64,000 bases of DNA, from positions 29,632,579 to 29,696,578 of the forward strand of contig CM055313.2 in the NCBI GenBank assembly GCA_029255685.2, written 5' to 3'. Of the stretch, positions 25,481 to 38,645 are shown in pieces; positions within the stretch are counted from its first letter, which is position 1; every line of letters begins with the position of its first letter. The stretch is from Silene conica (Eukaryota; Streptophyta; Magnoliopsida; Caryophyllales; Caryophyllaceae). The position numbers were made by a program, and so were the translations under genes. The notes beneath the pieces are model-generated. The model was not told the DNA's origin. It did not search any database and saw only the letters and a list, made by a program, of their open reading frames with translations.

Positions 25481-26215
25481 ATTCAAATAGACATTTTAAC
25501 AAACAGTTGGTGTGCTAATCTAGATTATCAACAATTTTTCAGGATTATGATAATAAATTACCATCAAGTGCCAACGGTATGGTAAACAAGCATATTAACG
25601 AAGTAGCAATTGAAATAACTCGCAAAATAACATGTATTGTCTTATATATTCTATGCTTACCTTGGTTTTGTCGATTCGTGCAAATGTTTCTGCAAATTTT
25701 GGACAAAAAATGACTATTGATGCGTGTATCAATCAAATTGAACGATGATGATGAGTTAATTTTGTGTCTTCGACTTGAATTGATTGGATAATATCGTGAA
25801 ATTAAAGAAAAAAAGAAAAAAAAAGGGGGAAGAAATTGAAGAAAATTAGGGAAAAAGATAAATATTCATACCTTTGAACAATTAGGGTTTTCCGTCGTCT
25901 GATCGTCTGCTCGTCTGAATTGGTACTTTTCAGTTGAATTAATCAAGATAATGAATGATTTTAATTTAAAATTATCGATTTTGAAAACAAAATTTGAAGA
26001 ATTGATGAATTTGTTGATAGTTTTTTATGAATTTGTGTGAAGTTGATGTAAAACAAAGAGGGAAAAACAAAGAGAGCGTTGTTTCATGTATGAAGGATTG
26101 GTTTGTTGGCCTGTATGAATGAATTGATTTTTGTGCGTGTAAAAATTTGTTTTAGGTCAATTGTATATATACGCGGGGGTAACTCACGAAAAGTGGCAAA
26201 CTCACCGGATCTCGC

Positions 26216-26218
<3 letters not shown>

Positions 26219-26270
<52 letters not shown>
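26219..26270. repeat. (TA)n between MULEs F and G
   Basis: About 52 bp of TA dinucleotides shared by two related elements placed side by side. Confidence 0.95.
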
Positions 26271-26272
<2 letters not shown>

Positions 26273-26999
26273 ATCATATGAGTTGGGGCATATTTGGTGA
26301 GTTACACCTTTGAATCTGGACCATCTGAGATTAAATCTCACAATTAGTATATAAACCCAAATTTTCACCCTGACTTCTTTGTTCCCCCTTTTTTCAACTC
26401 CCCTAACTGAAAGAAGTAAAACCTTCATAATTCTACTGTAAAACCTCCATCTTCTCCAGTAAAACCTCCATCTTCTTGCTCGTCTTTCTTCGTCGATTTC
26501 TTTGCTCATCTACGTCGTCATTATTCAATTTTCTTTGTTCATCTTCAGGTAATTGTATTTCTTCAATTTTTCATTTCGTTTTCTTCTATTTTCGCTACTT
26601 TTTGTAGGTTATTTAAGTTGATTTTTGTTGTGTTTTCTATTGTTATTCTTCAATTTTGCACAGTGTTTTTCATTATATAGTTTAATTAGAGTATTTGTTT
26701 ACTTTTTTTGCTTGTTTTAAAATAATTTTAGGGTTTTTTATCTTCGTTCTTTGATTTTCGTCAATTTTTTAAAAATCTTCGTATATGTAGTTGTGTTTTA
26801 CTTGAAATTGGTGTCGTCTTGTGTTTTATTTCCTCAATTTATTCAGCTAGTTCAATTAGTCAATTTGCATTTTGTTTCCACTTAATTTTAGGGTTTCTTA
26901 ATTGTGTTTTTCTAGTTTTGTACCTGATTTTGAATTTTGGTGTGTTTTTTCTTGTGCTTTTTCTTTAAATTAGTTTGTATTGTTGTTTAATGAAGATAA

Positions 27000-27960
27000 T
27001 ATGTGTGTGTTATTGTAATATATTAATGTGGTTATTCAATATGATTGTGTGCATTCTCTGATAACCCTCGCGTGTTATTGTAATATATTGATGCAGTTAT
27101 TGTATTACACATGTCGATTATGCATTATCGTTACACAGTTATTGTAATTTATTGATGTAGTTATTCTATATGATTGTGTTATTGTATGCAGTAGTGACTT
27201 CATGTGTACAATGTAGTTATTGTAACATTACATCTTGATTATTGTATTACCTTTGACTTTATGGGGTGTTGTATAAATTAGTTTTTGTCATAAATTTGTT
27301 ATTCTGATAATTTATTTTATTCTCTTCCACAGTGATAATGGCTCCTAAACGTAAGACAGAGCCTGAAGTTGGTAATAGAGCTAATTTTAAACGTTCAAAA
27401 GTAGTTTTCCCAAGGAAGGGGCACAATATTTCCCCCACAAGTCCAATAGTGAACATGTAAGTACATTTATTCTTCCTTTTTTAGAGTTTCTGTTTTATGC
27501 ATCACTTTGTGTGTGTTATTTATGCATCAGTTTTTATAACTGTCTCAGACAGTTATTGTAATCGTCTCAGACAGTTATTGTAATCGTATCAGGCAGTTAT
27601 TGTAATGGTTTAAGGCAGTTTATTGTGCTTAAAAGTTTTATTGCTATTCAGTGTCCATGAAATTATTGTAATAGGTTTAGTCAGTTATTTTAATGGTTTG
27701 TAAACAATTAATTTAATGGGTTTAGACAGTTATTTTAATGGTTTTTACACAGTTAATTTAATGGGTTTAGACAGTTATTTTAATGGTTTTTACACAGTTA
27801 TTGTATTATATAAGTTCTGTTATTGTATCTAATAGTGACTTGATTTTAAGACAGTTATTGTATTATATAAGTTCTGTTATTGTATTTCCTTTTACACAGT
27901 TATTGTCTTATAAAAATCATTTATTGTATCCAGTAGTGACTTCATTGGTGTTGTGTTTAT
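27000..27960. repeat. TTATTGTA motif repeats at start and intron 1 of the MULE Ulp1 gene
   Basis: Many copies of ACAGTTATTGTAATGG, TATAAGTTCTGTTATTGTAT and variants, on both sides of exon 1 (27338-27456). Any ORF through 27783-28006 is repeat-derived, not coding. Confidence 0.85.
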
Positions 27961-29439
27961 TTTATGCATCACTTGTGTTTATTTTAGCTCGTATTGTTCT
28001 TTGCAGTGCTGGGAAGATTAAAGTGAGTTGCCGCCTTAATGTTCTAGTTAACCTTTTACAAAAACTTGGGCCAAACCAGCGAAAGGCAGTCGTTGAGATG
28101 GGGTTTGGTGCTTTACTGGATTTTAAAGTGAGTTTTTTGCCACTGGGTGTTATACCATTGTTTGTGAAGCACTTTAAATCAGCTGCTAATTTTTTCGAAG
28201 CAAAAGATATAAAATTTCCTATTTGCAAGGATGATGTTCATGATATTTTTGGGTTGCCACTTGGGGGCGATAAGGTTGAGGTTGTTTACACGAGACACAG
28301 TGCATTATCTTCGCAAGCGACATTAAAAGATGAATTTAGGAAGAAATTTGACGTAAAAGGGTCAAGTTATGTAACTGTTCCTGCTGTGTATAGTAAAATT
28401 ATTGGGATGGGAGATGATGGGGGAGATGAATTTAAGCGATTGCTTGTGCTTTATGCTATGTCAGTTGTTCTTGCTCCTCCTTCGATTTATTCAATCGATT
28501 TCTCACTTCTTAAGGCTGTGCAAAATGTTGAACGTATCCCCCATTTGGATTGGTGTGGGTACGTTTTTGAAAAATTAGTTGAGGGTGTGGAACGATGTAG
28601 AGGCGGGTCGCGTACTTTGCGGGGGTGCATACTTGTTGTCATGATAGCATACTTCCATCGTTTGCGTTTCAAGGATCATTCAATGCCCTCTGAAACTCCT
28701 CTTATCAAGCATTGGGATGAGGAATCCTTTGTTAGAAGGGGCAAGTTAGAGCTAAAATTTGGTTCTTTAGGGAATGGGGAATATATCAGCAATGTTTATC
28801 CCGTATGCAAACACTCAAATGCTACAGATCATATATCCTACAAAGGGAGTTCGGTTGTTGACAAAACTGAACCTGGAAAAAAGTATCTTGAACTACCTGA
28901 AAGTTTTGATACCGATGATGTCATTCGATCAAAAGCTGCTGATGTAAGTTTTGTAATTTACATCAGCTTATGTTTTTCAAGTAGTATAACAATTATTGTA
29001 ATTATTTATTATAGTTATTGTTTAATGCTTTTTTTTTTTGTTTAGGTTTCTCAATTACATTTTTTGATGATCAAGAGAGATGTTGAGATATTTCTCCATT
29101 TGTACACGCAACGAAAAGAAGCAATGGAGAAAGAGTGTGGGTCTTGTTCAGCCGATGATGCTTCTACATCTGTCTCGTTGGTTTCCCAAACTCCCGCTTT
29201 TTTGAATGATGAGAACTCAATGTTCATGAAGTAATTTGATTTTATTTGCGAAAAAGCTGAGGAAATTAAAAATGTGGGAAGTAAGTTGCCATTGTACGAA
29301 ACGTTTTGCAAAGAGCATGAAACGAGTACAGTGAAAACAAAGGGGGTTGTGGGCAGTTGTGGAGATAAATTTAAGGTTGTCTATTCTCGAAGTAAAAAGA
29401 AGTCTGGTGACTTATCGTTGGAGGAAAGGAATCAGGAGG

Positions 29440-29645
29440 GTTTGGGTGAGGAAAGAAGTAATGGTGGCAGTCCCATTAATGATGATGAGGCTGAAGCTGG
29501 TGATCTGGGAGATTTGGGTGAGGAAAGAAATAATGGTGGCAGTCCCATTAATGATGATGAGGCTGAAGCTGGTGATGTGGGAGATCTGGGAGATTTGGGT
29601 GAGGAAAGAAGTTATGGTGGCAGTCCCATTAATGATATTTTGGAG
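29440..29645 (+). repeat. Three in-frame acidic repeats in the Ulp1 gene
   Basis: Three near-identical units of about 65-80 bp, each coding GEERSNGGSPINDDEAEAGD or close variants. The third is cut short by a deletion that shifts the frame near 29637. Confidence 0.85.
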
Positions 29646-31809
29646 ATTTGGGAAATTTGGATGACGTTATTAACAAAGTTGTCAATGATAATATTGTTGT
29701 GGAAAGAAATCCGGACAGCTCTTTCATAAATTCTTACCTGTTGCATTCTGATATTGTGCCTCAGCATACGTTTTTTGGGAAGTATGGTATAGGCTGTGGG
29801 TTAGGGTGTAGAGTTCGTGATCCGGATGCAGTGGCGGTCTCTGAATTCTTGTTTGAGTACAAGGAGCTTTTTGCTCCTATTTTAAGTCTGAGGAAAAATG
29901 TGCTTGATTATTGTTTCCTACATGACCATGACTTACGAATGGGATAAGCATTCTTTTAGTTTTTCTGTGGGTTTTTCGTAGTTTTTACTTTTTTGCGCCG
30001 CAATTATTAATGATTTTCCTTCAATGTGATAGGGAGGATTTGGTCTCGTTCTCATCTTTCAATATGTTAACTCGAGATGATATTATTTCAATGTCTGCAA
30101 AGACTATGATGACATCCAACATTATCGACTGTTGGTCATTTTTACTGAATGACATTATGTTCAAGGCCGAGAAAGAGTTACCTCCGTCCAGAAGACTTTT
30201 TTGGACAAGTCATTCAGTATGTGTTTCTATTCTGGGGGGTGTTATTTTAATTCCTTATTTTTGTTATTGTATTTATATAATGTTAATTATTGTAATGCAC
30301 AATACTTGTTATTGTATTCAGTAAAATCAGTTTTCCATTTTGTGATACTTCATTCTATTTTTCAAAGTAATTATGTTGGTTATTGTATTTCATAATGTTA
30401 ATTATTGTAATGAATAATACCTGTTATTGTAATTAGGGATGTCAATGGGGCGGGGCGGGTGCGGAGGGGGGTCAACCCGCGCCCGCCCCGCGACCCGCGG
30501 CGGATTGAACTATTCAAAACCATCCCAGCCCCGCGGGGACCCGCGGTTGACCCGCCTATCTCCTCAAGAAACATAAATCTTAAATCTAAAATATACTTGT
30601 CGTACTGCTTATTCAAATAAATTTTCGCAAAATGCCTTAACATTCAATTAACTAGAGTCCGTGGAGCCATAAAACGGTTTTACATACAAACATACCACCA
30701 AAAACATGCACAAACAGCAGCCGAAAGCCCAAATTCTGACAGATTACTAGAAGAGTAAACAAAACTACACTGTAACATCCCAATATTTCGGGACCTGGAA
30801 TTTTAAAGATTTTAAGTTCAAGTCTGAGAAATAATTTATATTTCGTAATTCTTGGTATTTCATTTAAATAACCGATTAATTTATGTGAGAATATTTAAAA
30901 GGATTTAAATATGATTTTATTTAATTGCGTAATTTACATCTTAGCCATTTTAATTTCATAGTCCGGAAATATTTATATCGTCTTAAGTTTGTAGTTACCT
31001 TAAGTCGATGTTCTTAGCTTAAACCGTCTTAAAACTTGTCTTATTGGCCTAACTTGTTAATGGACCCATTTCCTCTATTTTTCCTCACAAAACCCTAACC
31101 CCTTCATCCTCTACCTTACTCCTTCATTTCAATTTTCAGATTTGCAAACAACAACAAACACCATTCTTATAAATTTCTCCTTCAATCTTAAAATGCTCAT
31201 AGAATCTTCGTTTCTTATCCGATTGAGACGATTTTCGCGGCCACAGATTCCTCTTCTCGCCCTCTTTCTTTCTAGGTAAGTTTTATCTCATAATCTTTTC
31301 GTCAAAACTTCGGCCTGCTCTTGTAGTTTCGAAATTCGTGATTAGTTTTGATGTTTTGTTGTTTTAGGCGGTGTTTGTGTTAGCCGGAAGAGGACTTGGT
31401 GATTATTGAACAAGATCTCAAAGGTTTCGCTAAGTAAAGATGACGATAATCAGAAACTCGGCCTTTATTTGTTATAATAGCATGTTTTCATGAATTGTTG
31501 TGGGAAGTTTCTGATTTTGCATATTGATGATGTTATTGGGACTTAGAAAACATGTTAGGATTGTTCATGTGTGATGGTTATATGCTTAGATTATGATTCA
31601 CATGCTTAGATGTGGATTTTCAGAATTTCTATGCTTAAGACGGATATAAATTATGAGCTTAATGTGGCATAATTGTGGAAATTGATGCTTGCTTGTGATA
31701 CATATAAGTCTTATAGATGCTGAGTAATGTATATTGGTTGCAATTTTGGAAGTTTGGATTCGATTTGTGAAGATTAGAATCATATACAAAAATGCAATTT
31801 TTGCGTGCA

Positions 31810-32190
31810 AGGACTCTGAGCCGGTAGGCTGACCGACGGCCGGTCGGTCGGCTCAGAGTCAGGCTTGATTTTTGAATGCTCTGCAATTTGTGAAGGAACT
31901 CTGAGCCGGCAGGTCGGCCGCCGGTCGACCGGCTCATAGTCCCTTCTTGGGATTTTGGAAAATTTATAAGAAGGCCTAGGGAGGGGCTCCAAGCCGGCAG
32001 ACCGGCAGACGGTCCACCGGCTGAGAGCCTCTTCCCTTCATTTTGTGATTTTAAGTAAGATGGTGGGAAGGGACTCCCAACCGGCTGACCGGCAGACGGT
32101 CCACCGGCTGAGAGCCTCTTTCCTCGTTTTTCAGATTTAAAGTTTGGCATTGGGAATGGACTCCCAGCCGGCTAACCGGCAGACGGTCCC
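31810..32190 (+). repeat. CCGG hairpin cluster of the split solo LTR
   Basis: Four complete units and the first half of a fifth, spaced about 90 bp, with outer arms such as ACTCTGAGCCGG and ACTCCCAGCCGG. The rest of the fifth unit resumes at 49893. Confidence 0.8.
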
Positions 32191-32192
32191 AG

Positions 32193-35100
32193 TGTAACAT
32201 CCCAATATTTCGAGACTTGGAAGTTTAAAGATTTTAAGTTCAAGTTCGAGAAATAATTTATATTTCGTAATTCTTGGTATTTCATTTAAATAACCGATTA
32301 GTTTATGTGAAAATGTTTAAAAGGATTTAAATAATATTTTATTTAATTGCGTAATTTACGTCTTAGCAATTTAATTTCATAGTCCGGAAATATTTATATC
32401 GTCTTAAGTTTGTAGTTACCTTAAGTCGATGTTCTTAGCTTAAACCGTCTTAAAACTTGTCTTATGGGCCTAACTTGCTAATGGACCCATTTTCTCTATT
32501 TTTCCTCACAAAACCCTAACCCCTCCATCTTCTACCTCCCTCCTTCATTTTCATTTTTCAGATTTGTAACAAACACCATTTGAGTTTCTCCTCCAAACCT
32601 TAAAACTCTCATAAAATCTTCATTTCTTATCCGATTGAGACGATTTTCGCGGCCACGGAATCCTCTGATCGCCCTCCATCTTTCTAGGTAAATTTTTACC
32701 CAAAATAATTTCGTCTTATATTCTACCCGTGACCCTAAGGTCACGTTTTTCGAGGTTTACGGATGTTTGTTGTGTTTCTAGTGCGGACTTGGACAAAAAG
32801 GAGTAGCTTGGAGTCGGATTCATGTTGGTTTAAGAAGTTATAAGGTGACGATAATGAGAAACTCGGCCTTATTGTTAAAATAGCATGTTCTTGGTGTTTA
32901 TGATGAAAGTTTCTGATTGTGATGATGTTTGTTGTTGTTTAGGACTTAGAAGCATGTTAGGTTTGATTTTAAGAGACATTCACATGTTTAGTTTGGTATT
33001 CATATGATTGTTTACTCATTTTTCAGATTTCATGTTCTTAAGACGAATACAACGATTGTTCATAAATTGTGTTTTGATTATTCAATAATCATGTTTGATG
33101 TATATTTGGGATTGTTATGGGATTATATGTGCTGGTAGGATAGATTTATGGCTTGAAATAATAGTGTAAAATCATTTGTCGAAAGTTGGATTGAAATGGC
33201 GAATTTCAGGAATTTTTCTGAACAGTCCTGGTGCGTGTTCAGGCGCAGGCTGTGCACCTCCCTGCGCAGGCTGCGCAATTCAGGCGCAGCTGCGCACCCC
33301 ATTGCCCAGGCTGCGCAAAAACCGCTGTAGCTTTCAATTGTTCAATTGTTTTCGTGATTGTTTTGGGTACTTGTTTCCCAATCGTTTAAGTGATGTTTAA
33401 GTGATGTTTATGTATATATTTACTTGGTTTAGAATGTATGTTTAGGATAAGTAAAGTGTGTCCAAGTGATTAGCTAATTTCCTCATGTTAATCCTTTCCA
33501 ATCGTTCATTGTAAAGTTACTTCTTAAGTTGTTTAGTATGCTTAAGATTATAGGTTGTGATGTTCAAGGTCATGGTTAATGGGTAGTTAGCAAGCAACGT
33601 TTTAGGACGTTGTTAATTAGCTAAAGTTGATATTCATTTATTGGTAATGGGTAGTTAGTAAACAAGGTTTAGAATGTTGTTTCTCTTCTTAAGTCAATCT
33701 CATCCTAGGTTTGTAAGAGACCTAGTAGACCTAGTTAGGTGTTTAATGACCCTTAGACTTGTGGAAGGAAAGTCGTAGTTCGGTCATAATTGTTGTTGAA
33801 TTTGGTTATCACTTGCTCATGTGTGTTTGAGGTCCCCGGAGGATGGGCGACACTATATTGGTTTCGGGAATGGAGAGAGGATAGAGACCCCCCGGTCGGG
33901 TAACCGAAAGGGAAACCGGCTCTCCCTCAACTTAGTTCCCGGGATCAATTAAGTGTTGATTAGAAATTTAAGAAAGTAGAACTATAGAGTAGTTTCTATA
34001 CTTGGATGATATTGTATTGATGCGTATTAAGGTATGCCTTAAGCTGGCCTCTGAGCTTAATACGTGAGCTTGTTGTCATATATGGGGATATGCCTTAAGT
34101 TGGCCTCTGAGCCCTATATGTGTATGGTTGTCGTGTCTGGGATATGCCTTAAGCTGGCCTCTGAGCCCAGACATGTTTGATTGTGATCGCGTCGGAACAT
34201 GCCTTAAGCTGGCCTCTGAGTCTGACGAGTAGAGCAGCTGCACAACGGGGCATTTAGGTCGTAACGCCTCACCCGGAGTGCAGATGTTTGATGCTAGGAC
34301 ATGCCTTAAGCTGGCCTCTTAGTCTAGTGTCTTGTGATGTAGTGAAGGGACATGCCTTAAGCTGGCCTCTGAGTCCTTTACTTTTGGATGATAGTCCATG
34401 CGTTGTGATGTCGCCTCTGAGTCTAGTGTCTTGCTGATTGGCAGGTCTATGCCTTAAGTTGGCCTCTGAGTCCTTGCTTGCTGAATGATTGGTATTTAGG
34501 TTATGTCTTAAGTTGACCGCTGAACCTTATACTTGCTGAATGATTGGTATTTAGGTTATGTCTTAAGTTGACCGCTGAACCTTATACTTGCTGAATGATT
34601 GGTATTTAGGTTATGTCTTAAGTTGACCTCTGAACCTTATACTTGCTGAATGATTGGTATTTAGGTTATGTCTTAGGTTGACCGCTGAACCTTATACTTG
34701 CTGAGTTTTTATCTGCTTGCCTAGAGTTGGTACAATGTCAGATATATATGTTGATATTGATGAGTATGATACTTTGACGTTGATATTGTTCATCCAAGGC
34801 ATTGGATGACTCTTTAGTCAGTTTCGTAAATGGTTTGGACTGAAAGACCCCCCGGCCGGGCAACCGGAAGGGAAACCGGCTCTCCTTCCAAATAGTTTCC
34901 GAAGTTGGTTGAGAGCCTTGCATAAGTAATTGCATGATGATATGAGATTCAGTTATCGAGATTTATATGCTTCGTATGTTATATGTATGTTGGAGTATAT
35001 TGTATGTTTATGTGATACGTGTCGTTACAAAAGGTGGCTAGGAGAACTCTAGTCACTCCCCACTGATTGTGGCGTACATGTTTACATATATGTAGGTACA

Positions 35101-35370
35101 TGACAGGTGGTTGGCAGAGGGTTGCATGGAGCTAGCGAGCGATGATCCTATTCATCGATTGACTTACACGTTTACATTAGCTAGACTTTAGTTTACATTT
35201 CAGTTTTGAGTGCCTGTAGGGATGTGTCATCCCAGGCTGGTGGTATTTATATTTTACCTTCAGATCAGTTTTAATTCACCTCGCATGTTTATGTTAAAAA
35301 GTTTTAAATTCCGCTGCATTTTTAGTACCTTGTGTGTTTATTTATTTCCGCTTTCGCGAGGAGTTTTACA
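32193..35370 (+). repeat. 5' LTR of the coding-free element
   Basis: 3178 bp, TGTAACATCCC to GAGTTTTACA. Unlike the other LTRs it lacks the CCGG cluster and has a GCGCAGGCTGCGCA cluster at 33235-33320 instead. The structured cassette is annotated separately. Confidence 0.93.
33860..34905 (+). other. Structured LTR cassette, core type 2 (about 12 stem-loops)
   Basis: GNAA hairpins at 33880-33930 (TCGG/CCGA, loop GTAA) and 34840-34890 (CCGG/CCGG, loop GCAA). Between them are seven cores ATGCCTTAAGCTGGCC-TCTGAG (34034-34475), one half core (34410), and four cores ATGTCTTAAGTTGACC-GCTGAA (34500-34700). Arms vary and pair, for example CGTATTAAG/CTTAATACG at 34023-34065 and TGTCTGGG/CCCAGACA near 34135-34175. 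A short unpaired GC-rich insert lies at 34230-34285. Confidence 0.88.
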
Positions 35371-35372
35371 GT

Positions 35373-35384
35373 TGGTATCAGAGC
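35373..35384 (+). other. Primer binding site, initiator tRNA-Met
   Basis: TGGTATCAGAGC, two bases after the LTR end, complementary to the 3' end of plant initiator tRNA-Met. Confidence 0.93.
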
Positions 35385-38300
35385 GTTATCGCTCCCGACG
35401 CACTCATGTAACCCCAACCTTAACTTGACCATATGATTGAATAATGAATGAGAGATGGAGTATATTTAAGGACTTAAATTGTAGTCTGTTTTCTGATTGC
35501 TTTTATTAGGTTCTAACGTGTTTGTTGATTGTCCTTGATAATACTTTATTGCCTTCCAATCGACGTATCCGTTTGGCGATCAAGACCGGAGTTTCTACCG
35601 AAGATAGAAGATTTGTGCTACCGTTGGAGAATGCTTCTGAACCTTGAAGATGTTCCTCTTTCTTTGTGCATCACCTTCTTTGATAACTCTGGATGCACAT
35701 CCTTCTTTTAGAATATTTGTCTATCTTGCTTGAACAGATCTTCATATCTTTTCAGCTTAACCTTGTTGCTTGCTTTCTTAAGGTGCCCTCTAGGTAAACT
35801 TCCATTTTATTGGAGTTGGAGGAACTAGTCTTAGGATAATCGTAAGCTGTGTTATGAGAAATATTGTTATTTGAGGAATAACTTAAGAGGTATCGAGAGA
35901 CATGTGTTGGTGATCCAAGGGTGTAGTTGTCTATCCAATTGGGAGAGTGAAAGTGAGTGATAGGATACTTGCTTGAAGGCTCAGTTGGTTACTTAGTATT
36001 CGGTGGAACTTAATCCTGAGAACCATGCTTAGATTGTGAAAATATGTGGATTGAAGAGTACTGTTTAAGGAGTTAGATAAGATACTTGAGGTTATAGAGC
36101 AACCTGAAAGAATAGGCTTAAGATGTTAATGATGATGAGTGGATGATGAAGTGAGTTAGTATCACTTGACTTAGGTGAGTGATTGAGCTGAGAAAGGCTC
36201 GTTGTTGAGGAATACGAATTATTTGCTATAATAGTGGAATACGCGAAGAGGTTGACTTAAGCTTAGAGGAAGTGAATCACTTTGTGACCCTAGGTTGCTT
36301 AGAAAAAAAAAATCTTAGCGTTTATTTATTGAAAAACTAAAGAGAAATTTGAGGTTGCACCACCAGTATGTGGATGGAATGAAGTATTTTATTGTGAGAT
36401 GGAAGTTCAGAAACTTGATGGTTAAAATTTTTTAACTTGTGGACAGTGAGGTAAGTAAAGTGGATATAGCATATAGTGGTGATGACCTGAAAGTGTTATT
36501 GAATTGTCATTTGAGGGACTAGCAGAGATGAGACATCTCCAACTTTTGGGAATAGGTAGTTGTAATGATGATACCGTTTAAAGTTTGGAAGATTAGGGTA
36601 TATAAATCATTAGAGGAATTGTTCATGAGAATCGATAATTAAATGACTTGATTTGGAAAGTAAGAAGTGAGGACCCCATGAGAATAGTGAGAGACCCGCA
36701 CCTTGGAAGATTCCGCAATCGTTCCTTTCACGTCGCTTCTCTCCTTTCTTCTCCTTTGCTTCTCCTTCTGCTCTTGGCTTCAACTTTGATTGAGGTCCAT
36801 AGCCTAAAGTTCCTTACCTTGTCATCTTGTTGTCCCTCGAGCCAACTTCCGTTTGTCTCTCTCGAGACCTGTGTCGTGTTTATCCCTGAAGTTCGCATCT
36901 CATCTCCTCTTCTGTGAGCCTTGTTCCTTTTCATTTAGAATAGTGGCGAGATCGACTTATTCTTGCGGTAGAGATACATGCCTTGAGGAATTCTTGGTTC
37001 TGCGTTGCCAGGATTTGGTTGAGAGAGTTGGTGAGAATAATGTCCGGGCGATGTTGGATAGTGTACCGTCTTGAGAGTTCCATGTGGGATGGGTCGGTGT
37101 GTAAGTGGTAATTGTAGATTTGGAAGTACCATTTGAGGATTGGAATAGGTTGCTTGGAGGTATAGATGAATTGAGAGGAATGTACCTTGGATAATGTTGA
37201 TGTGGTTAAATAGAGGAATGAGGTAAGTTAGGGCTACTTAATCTTGAGGAATTTTTGTAATGCAGAAAGGACCATACTTGAGGAACGAGAGTTATTGGTA
37301 ACTGTGTGAGAGTATTGAGACATTTACAAGTGGACTCATAGAGTTGACTGAGTGTTGACCTTGAGTTACTTATGGGACCTCGGCAATTGCCTTTTGATGT
37401 ACTTACAGGTAACCGTTCATGTTTGAGGTAATTATAGAATAGAAATTTGAAACTTATAAGTGTTCATAAATATCAATTGAGGAATCTCGGAATGGGAATG
37501 CCTAGGTCTTATGGAAACTATAAGAGTGAAAATTGTTACTTCTTTGGAACTTTCTTTGAGATGTATATTGTTGGTGAATGGTTGAAATCAGAGGGTTTAG
37601 AAGTTGTTCTATAGTAAGATCTTGTTTCGAATGTTCATTGTGATAATAAAATTTGGGAATTTAAGATATCGAACCTTGTGGAATAGGTTTGCTAGGATCA
37701 AACTGTCAAAATTTAAGGTTATAGGATAATGAGTACCGTATCTTGGGTTTTGAAGTTTGTTGTTATGGTGATAGAATTCCGGTTCAGAGTTTTGGAAGAC
37801 TTCTTGTTGAGGAATACCTTGTTCTGTGGATGAGATAATGATAAGAGGGATCGTGAAACCATTGAGAGTCTAGAGATCACTTGAATTGTCCTTCTTGGGA
37901 TATATTGGGAATCGTTGTAACGACGCTTTGATTATGGATCGAGTGATTAGTGACCCCATGTTTAGCAGGAGTTACCGTTTTCCTTGACCTCTAACCTGGT
38001 TGTTTCATTCCTTCGATCCTTCCTTGTATGTTCTGTCAGTTGTGAAACTTGAAACTCTCAATCTTTCGTGTCGAAAGTAATCTCTATGATCGTTTCTACG
38101 CTCCCGGTGACTGTTTTTGGAATTTGTTCACTATTGTTAACCTTAAAAGTTTGCAGTTTTTGGAAAATTTTAAGTGTTTTGAGAATTTGAAACTACTTCC
38201 TCTTCCGTTGAAAGTGACTTTTAGTCATCATTGCAATTTTACTCTTTCGAGGATTCGAGAATAAAGGTTGATTTTGAAGGGAACTTGGTTTTAAAGAGCC

Positions 38301-38645
38301 GAATGTTTTACAACTTTGATGGATTTCAGCGTTGATTGCCACTGGAACTTGTTATTGGAGACGTCTGATAACCTGTGCTATGCCTATCAACACCGAATCA
38401 ATCTAAATTTTGAACTTTTAATGATTTAATTTTGGGACTTGTCTCAGATTTGGAATGTTGGACTCTTGAATAAGTAACAAGAATCCCAATGTCCATTGAC
38501 GAAGACTTGTACCTTGGAATCTATTTCTACTTCCTTTTTGAAAGATAAAGTTTTGGGTTACCATAACCCGGGTAGTACGTTTTGGTAGTTAAAGTTGTTT
38601 TCGTACTTACTTCTGTTTTCAAGTTTCCAGGACGAAACTTTTTAA
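35385..38645 (+). other. Non-coding internal region of the coding-free element
   Basis: About 3.3 kb with no frame over 90 codons and no gag, protease, RT or integrase motif that I can see. The last part (about 38400-38640) matches the 3' untranslated region of the gag-only element (42960-43180 on the other strand). The remainder may be decayed pol or filler. Confidence 0.75.

Larger units (their letters stand above)
11592..26218. mobile_element. Non-autonomous MULE F (family F3), with nested CACTA
   Basis: Left end GGATCATATGAGTTGGG at 11594, with GTGAGTTAC about 17 bp further in. The inverted right end at 26180-26218 contains GTAACTCAC and ACTCACCGGATC. MULE G starts with nearly the same left terminus, and sequence just inside is also similar. 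Without the CACTA insertion F is about 3.45 kb. It has no recognisable transposase and holds two arrays of a TTATTGTA motif in opposite orientations, a fold-back-like layout. It is probably a deletion derivative of a G-like element. Confidence 0.75.

Noticed and set aside
27783..28006. N-terminal extension of the Ulp1 gene upstream of exon 2
   Set aside because: Repeat-derived intron sequence; exon 1 at 27338-27456 with ATG and consensus donor joins exon 2 in frame.
31659..32150. ORFs rich in SRPTGR or PVGRQPVGR (also 8984-9537, 63234-63692)
   Set aside because: Translation of CCGG hairpin clusters in both directions.
35373..35384. tRNA gene fragment
   Set aside because: Only the 12-base primer binding site is present, no cloverleaf.
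36648..36917. 89-codon ORF in the coding-free element, with hydrophobic segment
   Set aside because: Isolated, on a C/T-rich stretch with overlapping frames on both strands; no recognisable domain.
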